This document shows, piece by piece, positions 1 through 4,490 of a stretch of DNA of 5,121 bases (positions within the stretch are counted from its first letter, which is position 1; each line of letters starts with the position of its first letter). Position numbers and translations under genes: made by a program. The notes below the pieces were generated by a model, which worked only from the letters and a program-made list of their open reading frames with translations, was not told the origin of the DNA and ran no database searches. Origin of the DNA: Helicobacteraceae bacterium (GTDB taxonomy: Bacteria > Campylobacterota > Campylobacteria > Campylobacterales > SZUA-545); assembly GCA_031282285.1 (NCBI GenBank), contig JAITEA010000155.1, forward strand, positions 1 through 5,121, read 5' to 3'.

Positions 1-9
1 GTTTTACGG

Positions 10-34
10 AACGCTATCGATAGGCGCGAGCGTT
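10..34. repeat. Inverted repeat overlapping the vapD stop codon
   Basis: AACGCT (10-15) and AGCGTT (29-34) form a 6-bp inverted repeat. The 13-base loop contains most of a second palindrome, CTATCGATAG (14-23). The outer arm overlaps the vapD stop codon, so the structure would form at the 3' end of the vapD message. No T-run follows on the minus strand, so it is not a convincing intrinsic terminator; it could be a 3'-end stabilising hairpin or chance. Confidence 0.3.
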
Positions 35-326
35 ACGCTAACAAAACTGCGGGCATTAGATCGTTGTTTTCCTCGATTTTCAGCATTCGTATATCGCGGA
101 CGCAGTTGGCGAGGCTAGGAAGCTCGCGGGCAAGTTTCTGAATAGCGCTAACGCAGGTAACGGCGTTGATCCTTTCCGTTCCGAAATAGACGCTGTCTTG
201 TTTCCATTCAAAGCCGTTGGCGATCATAAACTTCTTGATCGCGCCATAAACATCGTTAGCGATATTCAGATCGATATAATTTTCTTTCAAGCGGTCGGTA
301 TTGATATCGAAGATTACGGCATACAT
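33..326 (-). CDS. vapD: VapD family endoribonuclease (virulence-associated protein D)
   Basis: The protein is 97 aa, the usual VapD size. Known members are cytoplasmic, Cas2-like ferredoxin-fold endoribonucleases that act as toxins or persistence factors; the Helicobacter pylori protein cuts RNA. Visible family signatures are the N-terminal strand MYAVIFDINTD with the conserved Asp7, the central GFEWKQDSVY (residues 38-47), and the C-terminal VRDIRMLKIE (76-85). The ATG at 326 is chosen because family proteins begin at MYA-x-FD. An in-frame ATG at 392 would add 22 residues (MGTRKAVSLTVPACYL...) that are not part of the fold. Neither start has a good Shine-Dalgarno sequence; only AAGAAG lies upstream of 326. 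No VapX-type antitoxin gene is visible, although the sequence downstream ends 32 bases away at the window edge. The gene lies on the same strand as, and downstream of, a tRNA gene, a common site for accessory genes. Family assignment is firm; activity and toxicity here are inferred. Confidence 0.9.
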   Translation of the reverse strand: MYAVIFDINTDRLKENYIDLNIANDVYGAIKKFMIANGFEWKQDSVYFGTERINAVTCVSAIQKLARELPSLANCVRDIRMLKIEENNDLMPAVLLA

Positions 327-361
327 TCCGCGCTTCTTTTGGTTGAGATAACAAGCAGGAA

Positions 362-376
362 CGGTTAGGCTAACCG
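362..376. promoter_or_regulatory. Perfect 7-bp inverted repeat, candidate operator of vapD
   Basis: CGGTTAG (362-368) and CTAACCG (370-376) are a perfect inverted repeat around a single central base. It lies about 16 bases downstream of the predicted vapD transcription start and upstream of the ATG at 326. A one-base centre cannot form an RNA hairpin loop without opening bases, so a dimeric DNA-binding protein is the more natural reader. Toxin genes are often autorepressed this way, but the binding protein is unknown and the role is inferred. Confidence 0.4.
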
Positions 377-399
377 CCTTGCGTGTTCCCATAGCTGAA

Positions 400-429
400 A
401 CTATACGCCAAGCCGTCTCAAAAAGTCAA
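400..429 (-). promoter_or_regulatory. Sigma70-type promoter of vapD
   Basis: On the minus strand TTGACT (429-424; 5 of 6 to TTGACA) is followed after 18 bases by TATAGT (405-400; 5 of 6 to TATAAT). The predicted transcription start is about 393-392. This gives a leader of about 66 bases for the 97-aa VapD, or an almost leaderless message for the longer in-frame start at 392. Confidence 0.6.
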
Positions 430-467
430 GAACAAGCAATCAGGACGAAGCGTAAATTATCGTCTGC

Positions 468-486
468 GGTATCTAGGAGGTATCTA
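468..486. repeat. Tandem direct repeat GGTATCTA, period 11
   Basis: GGTATCTA occurs at 468-475 and again at 479-486, a spacing of 11 bases or one helical turn. The bases between (GGA) create an AGGAGG at 475-480. The repeat is in the noncoding gap between vapD and the CAU tRNA. Two binding sites on one face of the helix are possible, but two copies of an 8-mer could also be a local duplication. Confidence 0.35.
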
Positions 487-502
487 CCGAATGATTTTTC
501 GG
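487..502. other. Small hairpin between tRNA and vapD
   Basis: CCGAA (487-491) pairs with TTCGG (498-502) around a 6-base loop. It is the only compact hairpin downstream of the CAU tRNA on the minus strand, so it may mark the end of the tRNA transcript, but no U-run follows. The rest of the 235-base gap between vapD and the tRNA shows no supported gene. Confidence 0.25.
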
Positions 503-561
503 CGAAACTTAAACGGGCTTTTGAAGGCTAACGAATGCAGTACTAGAGAGGATTTGTCGAT

Positions 562-638
562 TGGTAGCAGAGGAGGGACTCGAACCCTCGACCTTAGGTT
601 TATGAATCCTACGCTCTAACCGCCTGAGCTACTCTGCC
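562..638 (-). tRNA. tRNA with CAU anticodon, probably elongator tRNA-Met
   Basis: A full cloverleaf can be drawn on the minus strand. The acceptor is GGCAGAG (638-632) with CTCTGCT (572-566). The D stem is GCTC/GAGC, and the anticodon loop TTCATAA (606-600) has CAT at 604-602. The variable loop is AGGTC, the T stem is GAGGG/CCCTC around TTCGAGT, the discriminator is A (565) and CCA is encoded (564-562). The 1:72 pair is G-U, and the anticodon stem lacks the three G-C pairs of an initiator, so it is not tRNA-fMet. The lysidine-modified tRNA-Ile2 also carries CAU and cannot be excluded by eye. The anticodon stem has an A-A mismatch at 31:39, next to the loop. vapD follows on the same strand. 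Confidence 0.93.
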
Positions 639-660
639 GACTTGTATCCGATCGCATCCG

Positions 661-671
661 TCCAAATTGGA
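661..671. repeat. Palindrome in the tRNA leader
   Basis: TCCAA (661-665) and TTGGA (667-671) form a perfect inverted repeat around one base. It sits at the predicted start of the tRNA transcript, about 23 bases before the mature 5' end. It could affect tRNA promoter activity or be chance. Confidence 0.25.
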
Positions 672-678
672 AGCGCGG

Positions 679-684
679 ATTGTA
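679..684 (-). promoter_or_regulatory. Candidate -10 box for the CAU tRNA
   Basis: TACAAT (684-679) matches 5 of 6 bases of the sigma70 -10 box. It is followed by the GC-rich discriminator CCGCGCTTCC, a common feature of stable-RNA promoters. Predicted initiation near 672 leaves a leader of about 33 bases before the tRNA 5' end. No good -35 hexamer is present at 17-18 bases, which is tolerated in Campylobacterota. Confidence 0.4.
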
Positions 685-705
685 GCGTATCGCCTCTTGA
701 TACGC
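685..705. other. Perfect 7-bp stem-loop between cheB and tRNA
   Basis: GCGTATC (685-691) and GATACGC (699-705) pair perfectly around the 7-base loop GCCTCTT. The element directly abuts the candidate tRNA -10 box. In cheB message it would be a 3' hairpin about 25 bases past the stop codon. There is no U-run, so it may stabilise or bind rather than terminate. Confidence 0.4.
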
Positions 706-712
706 GCTTTAA

Positions 713-728
713 CGGGCGTTTTTGCCCG
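713..728 (-). terminator. Weak terminator-like hairpin after cheB
   Basis: On the minus strand CGGGC (728-724) pairs with GCCCG (717-713) around AAAAAC. It starts two bases after the cheB stop codon and is followed by only TT. The stem is short but all G-C. It fits an inefficient terminator at the end of the che operon; a second hairpin follows at 705-685. Confidence 0.3.
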
Positions 729-729
729 C

Positions 730-1752
730 CTAAACCTCGGAGGCAAATTGCAGCGCGGCGGCGGCGAGCGCCTCTAACGGCGCGATCTTATCCACCGCTC
801 CCAGCTCGATCGCCACCTTCGGCATACCAAAAACCACGCAGGTTTTCTCGTCCTGCGCCACCGTTTTCGCGCCCGCCTCGCGCATTTTGAGCAGCCCTCG
901 CGCGCCGTCGCCGCCCATTCCCGTCAAGATCGCGCCGACGGCGTTCGCGCCCGCGTTCTGCGCCACCGAATAAAACAGCGCGTCCACGCTCGGGCGATGC
1001 CCCGAAACTTTCTCGCCGCTTACGATCTCCACAAAGTATCTTGAAGCGCTTTTGCGCAAAAGCATATGCCGATCGCCCGGCGCGATCAGCGCTTGGCTTG
1101 GCAGTACCTCGTCGCCGTCTTTGGCTTCCTTGACGCTGATTTGGCATAGAGAGTTAAGCCGCTGGGCAAAAGGTCCCGTAAAGTTCGCGGGCATATGTTG
1201 CACGATCACGATGCCCGGGCTGTTTTTGGGTATGCGGATGAGCACCTCTTTTAGCGCTTCCGTGCCGCCCGTGCTGGCGCCTATGGCGATAATCTTTCTT
1301 GCGAAACTAGATTGCGCCGCGATCGCGCTTAATTTGGGGCTTTTGTCGGTTGCGATCTGACCGATTTTGGATTTCGACGCGGCGCGAATTTTATCGATAA
1401 AATCCCTTTCTATCGTCGCGTCTCTGCCGCGCGGTTTAACGACAAAATCCATCGCGCCTCGCGCCAAAGCGTCAAGCGCGATCTTCGCGCCGTTTTTTTC
1501 CAGCGGCGAAAAGATCAAAATTGGGATCGCAAGCGGCGTTAGTTTTCTAAGATGCGGCGCATAATCTATCTGCTGTATTTCGTAGTCCAGACAGATCATA
1601 TTCGGGCGCGTTCGTTCGGCTTTTTCGCGCGCTTCAAATATGCATTTTGCTATCGCCGCGATCGTAAATTGCGGCTCTTTATTGAGTATTTCGCGCGCGC
1701 AAACGCTTGGGGTGTTGTCTCCGATTTCCGCGATCAAAATCTTAAGCGCCAC
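730..1752 (-). CDS. cheB: CheB chemotaxis methylesterase/deamidase with degenerate receiver domain
   Basis: CheB removes methyl groups from receptor methyl-glutamates and deamidates receptor glutamines in the cytoplasm. The 340-aa protein has an N-terminal receiver-like domain (about 1-115), a linker (about 120-150) and a methylesterase domain (about 153-340). The catalytic triad is complete: Ser160 in GASTGG, His186 in QHMP and Asp282 in GMGGDG. Its spacing (26 and 96 residues) equals that of Salmonella CheB S164/H190/D286. In the receiver, Asp56 (CLDYEI), Ser82 and Lys106 (VVKP) match the phosphorylation site, switch residue and lysine. The usual Asp-Asp metal pair reads Glu9-Ile10, so phosphorylation is doubtful. 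Campylobacter jejuni CheB lacks a receiver altogether, so a decayed one is plausible here. The GTG at 1752 is chosen because GGAG (1764-1761) lies 8 bases upstream and the protein then begins directly at the first receiver strand. A TTG at 1785 would add 11 residues and overlap cheD. Last gene of the operon, 5 bases after cheD. Confidence 0.93.
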   Translation of the reverse strand: MALKILIAEIGDNTPSVCAREILNKEPQFTIAAIAKCIFEAREKAERTRPNMICLDYEIQQIDYAPHLRKLTPLAIPILIFSPLEKNGAKIALDALARGAMDFVVKPRGRDATIERDFIDKIRAASKSKIGQIATDKSPKLSAIAAQSSFARKIIAIGASTGGTEALKEVLIRIPKNSPGIVIVQHMPANFTGPFAQRLNSLCQISVKEAKDGDEVLPSQALIAPGDRHMLLRKSASRYFVEIVSGEKVSGHRPSVDALFYSVAQNAGANAVGAILTGMGGDGARGLLKMREAGAKTVAQDEKTCVVFGMPKVAIELGAVDKIAPLEALAAAALQFASEV

Positions 1753-1757
1753 GCTCG

Positions 1758-2246
1758 TTACTCCGCGCCCGTGTAGCGAAGCCAAATCTGGTTGGTGTCG
1801 CTTCTCATAACAATGCGCCTGCCGTGCGCGCCGCCCGTATCTTGCGCTACGATCGGGATACTATTTTGCGCCAATATCTCCTTTGCGATGATGATATTTT
1901 TTTTACCGATCATCATATCTTCCAAATTGGTGGCGTTTGGACTGGCGCCGCCAAATATTTTAGCCTCCATATTTTCAATTTTGCAGCCTAACGCGATCAT
2001 CTGCTCGATCATCTTAGGAATCGACGCGTTGCCAAACTTCGGGCTTTTAAGCCCGTTGCCGTTCCACAGCGGCAAAAGATAGTGATTCAAACCGCCAATT
2101 TTCAGCTTGCGATCAAATAGACAAACGCCCACGCACGAACCAAGCACAGTGGCGATCTCGGTTGGTTCTTGCGCGATATATATCTCTCCGACATGAATAA
2201 AATGCCGTTGATAAACTCTATCCGTTAAAGCAAACGCGGCTTCCAC
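1758..2246 (-). CDS. cheD: CheD chemoreceptor glutamine deamidase
   Basis: CheD hydrolyses specific receptor glutamines to glutamate, priming them for methylation by CheR, and in some species works with CheC. The 162-aa protein is of normal family length. The catalytic Cys38 lies in TVLGSCVGVCLFD and His55 in GGLNHYLLP, 17 residues apart as in Thermotoga CheD C27/H44. Thr33 is the likely third active-site residue. Further family signatures are the KIFGGASPN segment (95-103) and the DTGGAHGRRI segment near the end (136-145). The start is GTG at 2246, overlapping the kinase-like gene's stop codon by one base (TAGTG), with GGAG (2255-2252) 5 bases upstream. The N-terminal 15 residues before HFIHVGE are not conserved in the family as far as I can tell. 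Its place between a receptor methylase and methylesterase fits a receptor-adaptation role. Confidence 0.93.
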   Translation of the reverse strand: MEAAFALTDRVYQRHFIHVGEIYIAQEPTEIATVLGSCVGVCLFDRKLKIGGLNHYLLPLWNGNGLKSPKFGNASIPKMIEQMIALGCKIENMEAKIFGGASPNATNLEDMMIGKKNIIIAKEILAQNSIPIVAQDTGGAHGRRIVMRSDTNQIWLRYTGAE

Positions 2247-3136
2247 TACAGCTCCACGGCGTTTTTCTTAAAATCGTCGAATAGTTTGGCGTTGATTTCG
2301 CCGCAATTTATATCGCATTTTTTGCATACGCTAGGCAGCTTTACGCGAAAAACGGTTTGCCCCTCTTTGCTTTCAAAATCGATCTTGCCGTCGAGCGCTT
2401 CGCAAAAACCTCTAGCCACGCTCAAACCAAGACCGAGCCCTTGACGCGACCTAGTTTTGCCGCCGCCGAACCTAGCGAATCTGCAGTAAACCTGCGCGGC
2501 GTACCGCACATTCACCCCTTCGCCAAAGTCCGTTACGGCAATCAAAAACTCCTTTTCGAGCCTCTTTAGCTCCACGATCGCCTTTGAGTCTGGATACGAA
2601 AACTCGCAGGCGTTTGAAAGCAGGTTTATCAGTATAAGATATATTTTGCGTTCGTCGCTCGTAAAACCGCTATCTTCGCAAGAAGCCAAAACTACATCAA
2701 GGCGTTTTTCCTCGATCTGATAGCGCAGAGCGTTAAGCGCTCTTTGGAAAATATCGTTAAAGTTTATATCCGAATATACGCTCGTTATCTTGCCCTCTTC
2801 TATCTCCGCGGCGGCGAAAATATTGGCAAAATCAAAATCGAGCCTTAAAAGCTCGATATTGATCTTGTCGATCGCCGCGTCAAAATCGCCGCGATCGCGT
2901 TTATCGGCAAGCGAGGCGGCAAGCTCCAAAAGCGATTTAAGCGGATTTGAAAAAGAGCTTATAATCAGCGACATAAATTGGTCTTTGATCGATTCGCTCT
3001 CTTTGGTTTTTTCGTTTAGCGCAAGCAGCTTTTTTGTTAAAAACTCGGTTTCTTTTATAGAGGCGTTTTTTTCGTCCAGTCTGCGGGAAAGCTCGGCGAT
3101 AAGCTCGCGATCGTTTATATTCTGTAATTTAGTCAT
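2246..3136 (-). CDS. Histidine kinase-like ATPase lacking the phospho-acceptor His, in a che operon
   Basis: The protein is 296 aa, with no membrane segment, no signal peptide and no PAS or other sensor domain, so it is probably cytoplasmic. Residues about 1-55 are charged and helical, likely coiled coil. A DHp-like helix follows (about 50-110), then a HATPase_c domain (about 140-268). ATP-binding boxes are intact: N box NLLSN (171-175), G1 DFGEG (203-207), F box YCRFARF (217-223) and G2 GLGLGLS (233-239). In the DHp helix, where kinases have S-H-E-L-R-T-P-L, this protein reads I-S-S-F-S-N-P-L. The His is therefore Ser60 and the adjacent acid Ser61. The C-terminus carries Cys271-x2-Cys274-x3-Cys278, a possible metal or redox site. 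Autophosphorylation of the usual kind is not expected, but ATP binding is. An ATG at 3151 overlaps the cheR stop (ATGA) and would add 5 residues. The ATG at 3136 is preferred for its AAAGG 7 bases upstream. The partner is unknown; CheB or CheR are natural candidates. Confidence 0.85.
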   Translation of the reverse strand: MTKLQNINDRELIAELSRRLDEKNASIKETEFLTKKLLALNEKTKESESIKDQFMSLIISSFSNPLKSLLELAASLADKRDRGDFDAAIDKINIELLRLDFDFANIFAAAEIEEGKITSVYSDINFNDIFQRALNALRYQIEEKRLDVVLASCEDSGFTSDERKIYLILINLLSNACEFSYPDSKAIVELKRLEKEFLIAVTDFGEGVNVRYAAQVYCRFARFGGGKTRSRQGLGLGLSVARGFCEALDGKIDFESKEGQTVFRVKLPSVCKKCDINCGEINAKLFDDFKKNAVEL

Positions 3137-3147
3137 TTTAGAGCCTT

Positions 3148-3987
3148 TCATATTTTCTGGTATATAGAGGGTTTAACGAGCTTAAACTCCTCTTTATTTC
3201 TGGTGAGCGATTCGCTATGCCCCACAAACAGCAAACCGCGATTGGACAAAACTTTATGATACGAGCTTATAAGCCGCTGTTGGGTCTGCGCGTCAAAGTA
3301 GATCATCACATTCCTGCAAAAGATAATGTCAAAATGCGAGTAAAACGAGTGAAAGCTATCATAGACCAGATTAAACATTCTGAAAGTTATTAATCTTTTT
3401 ACCGGATCGGTTATATGATATACGGTTTCGCCCGCCGCGTCCTTTCGCGCCGTAAAATATTGCGCGATCAGCGCGCGCGGCACGCCCTGCATATCTTTCT
3501 CTTCGTAAACGCCGTTTTGCGCTTTGGCTAATACCCGCTTTGAAATATCGCTGGCTAAGATATTAATATCCCATTGCGAAAAATCGCGAATATGCGAATG
3601 TAAAAAGATCGCGATCGAATATGGCTCCTCGCCGCTGGAGCACGCCGCAGACCATATCCGCAGTTTCTTATCCGTTTTTCTAGCCAAAATATTTGGCAGC
3701 TCCTCATTAAGAAAATCCCATTGAGCGCTCTCGCGAAAAAACTGCGTAACATTGGTGCTGATCGCGCTTATTAGCTGATACTCTTCCTCGCCCGATCGAT
3801 CGGCGATCATATAGTCGTAATACTCCCTGTACGAGTTTAGCCCAAGCGCGCGGAGCCGCTTTGCGAGCCTGCCTTGAACCAGCGTGATTTTGTGATCGGC
3901 GAGCGAAATGCCCACATTTTTGTACACATAATCCTGAAATAGTTTGAACTCGTCTTTGCTAATGTCGCGCAGTCCTGCAACGGGCAT
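3148..3987 (-). CDS. cheR: CheR chemoreceptor glutamate methyltransferase
   Basis: CheR transfers methyl groups from S-adenosylmethionine to receptor glutamates in the cytoplasm, opposing CheB. The 279-aa protein has the usual all-helical N-terminal domain (about 1-75) and a SAM-dependent methyltransferase domain (about 76-279). Visible motifs are STNVTQFFRE (77-86, with the active-site Arg85), the SAM-binding SAACSSGEEPYSIA (113-126), ASDIS with Asp147, IIFCRNVMIYFD (221-232) and GHSES (256-260). The ATG at 3987 has GGAGG (4000-3996) 8 bases upstream. First gene of the operon: its stop codon overlaps an alternative ATG of the kinase-like gene, so translation of the two is probably coupled. 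No TPR or receptor-docking extension is present. Identification is secure. Confidence 0.96.
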   Translation of the reverse strand: MPVAGLRDISKDEFKLFQDYVYKNVGISLADHKITLVQGRLAKRLRALGLNSYREYYDYMIADRSGEEEYQLISAISTNVTQFFRESAQWDFLNEELPNILARKTDKKLRIWSAACSSGEEPYSIAIFLHSHIRDFSQWDINILASDISKRVLAKAQNGVYEEKDMQGVPRALIAQYFTARKDAAGETVYHITDPVKRLITFRMFNLVYDSFHSFYSHFDIIFCRNVMIYFDAQTQQRLISSYHKVLSNRGLLFVGHSESLTRNKEEFKLVKPSIYQKI

Positions 3988-4022
3988 TTGCGTAACCTCC
4001 GTCTGTTGTTATCGGTCGATCG

Positions 4023-4079
4023 CGGGGCTTCGAGTTAAAAGCATATCGTAATATTGAAAAGTTTGCAAAACGGGGCTTC
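4023..4079. repeat. Direct repeat CGGGGCTTC flanking the cheR promoter region
   Basis: CGGGGCTTC occurs at 4023-4031 and 4071-4079, 48 bases apart. The two copies bracket the candidate -35 and -10 boxes of the che operon. This is a 9-base exact repeat in noncoding DNA. A pair of regulator sites is possible, but no known motif is recognised. Confidence 0.35.
4040..4068 (-). promoter_or_regulatory. Candidate promoter of the cheR-cheB operon
   Basis: On the minus strand TTGCAA (4068-4063) and TATGCT (4045-4040) are separated by 17 bases; each matches sigma70 consensus at 4 of 6. Initiation near 4033 would give a leader of about 45 bases to the cheR ATG. I see no convincing sigma28 (TAAA-N15-CGATAA type) or sigma54 (TGGC-N8-TTGC type) element, so the operon does not look like a late flagellar-class transcript. 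Confidence 0.4.
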
Positions 4080-4091
4080 AGACCGCGCCGT

Positions 4092-4121
4092 TTGCTCCAT
4101 TAAGCCTCGCTCGGCTATAAT
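4092..4121 (+). promoter_or_regulatory. Promoter of tRNA-Phe
   Basis: A perfect TATAAT lies at 4116-4121. TTGCTC at 4092-4097 is a weak -35 with 18-base spacing. The discriminator CGCGCCCTC is GC-rich, as expected for stringently controlled stable-RNA promoters. Initiation near 4128 leaves about 22 bases before the mature tRNA 5' end. The promoter is divergent from that of cheR. Confidence 0.6.
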
Positions 4122-4150
4122 CGCGCCCTCTTTTGCCTCGCGCTTGCGAC

Positions 4151-4226
4151 GGCTCTGTAGCTCAGTCGGTAGAGCAGCAGACTGAAAATCTGCGTGTCGG
4201 CAGTTCGATTCTGCCCGGAGCCACCA
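4151..4226 (+). tRNA. tRNA-Phe (GAA anticodon)
   Basis: A complete 76-base cloverleaf is visible. The acceptor is GGCTCTG/CGGAGCC, the D stem GCTC/GAGC, and the anticodon stem GCAGA (4177-4181)/TCTGC (4189-4193). The loop CTGAAAA carries GAA at 4184-4186. The T stem is GGCAG/CTGCC, the discriminator is A and CCA is encoded (4224-4226). All stems pair fully apart from one G-U in the acceptor. The gene stands alone rather than in a tRNA cluster. Confidence 0.97.
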
Positions 4227-4488
4227 CTTTTCTTGCCCTCTTGCTAGATAGCGCGTTATCGCAACCGGAGCCGTTGATCTTTGATCGGGCACTTAAATTA
4301 CCGCCGTCAAAGCTCGGATCGCTTGTTTTGCGTCCAGCGCAAATTAGCGTCTATTTCCGCCCGCAAAATCTTGATATGAGTTACAAAAGTCTGTTTTTTA
4401 GAATTGTCAAGCGCAGTTTCGCTTTACCCGCGCTTGTTGATCGCGATCCTAAAATACCGCCGTCGCTCAAAAAGTTTATCGGCAAACT
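4227..4488. other. Intergenic region with an imperfect internal duplication
   Basis: No supported gene is seen between tRNA-Phe and the split gene. An open plus-strand frame here begins inside the tRNA or, from an ATG at 4376, lacks a ribosome binding site, so I do not call it. TACCGCCGTC occurs exactly at 4299-4308 and 4455-4464, 156 bases apart, and the flanks are partly alike: GTTGATC precedes each copy. The plus-strand frame reads similar peptides at both places (DRALKLPPS and DRDPKIPPS). This could be a decayed gene or a diverged noncoding repeat. Confidence 0.3.
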
Positions 4489-4490
4489 TT
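4471..4490 (-). terminator. AT-rich hairpin at the end of the split gene
   Basis: AAAGTTT (4471-4477) and AAACTTT (4484-4490) pair perfectly around a 6-base loop. On the minus strand the hairpin begins within the stop codon of the split gene, and its last stem bases run into a short T tract ending at 4469. It looks like a weak intrinsic terminator; the stem is mostly A-T. Confidence 0.4.

Noticed and set aside
642..890. 82-aa plus-strand frame, Arg/Pro-rich
   Set aside because: It lies opposite the cheB catalytic domain, has low-complexity composition, and has no ribosome binding site.
788..1147. 119-aa minus-strand frame inside cheB
   Set aside because: It is a shifted-frame shadow of cheB made mostly of Arg and Gly; the cheB frame carries the catalytic motifs.
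1052..2082. Several plus-strand frames opposite cheB and cheD
   Set aside because: They are antisense shadows of well-supported genes and show no recognisable motifs.
2790..3167. 125-aa Ser-rich plus-strand frame
   Set aside because: It is the antisense of the coiled-coil and DHp part of the kinase-like gene; its Ser-rich composition is typical of antisense translation.
4035..4292. 85-aa minus-strand frame across tRNA-Phe
   Set aside because: It reads through the tRNA antisense and gives the peptide often misannotated over tRNAs (WWLRAESNCRHADFQSAA).
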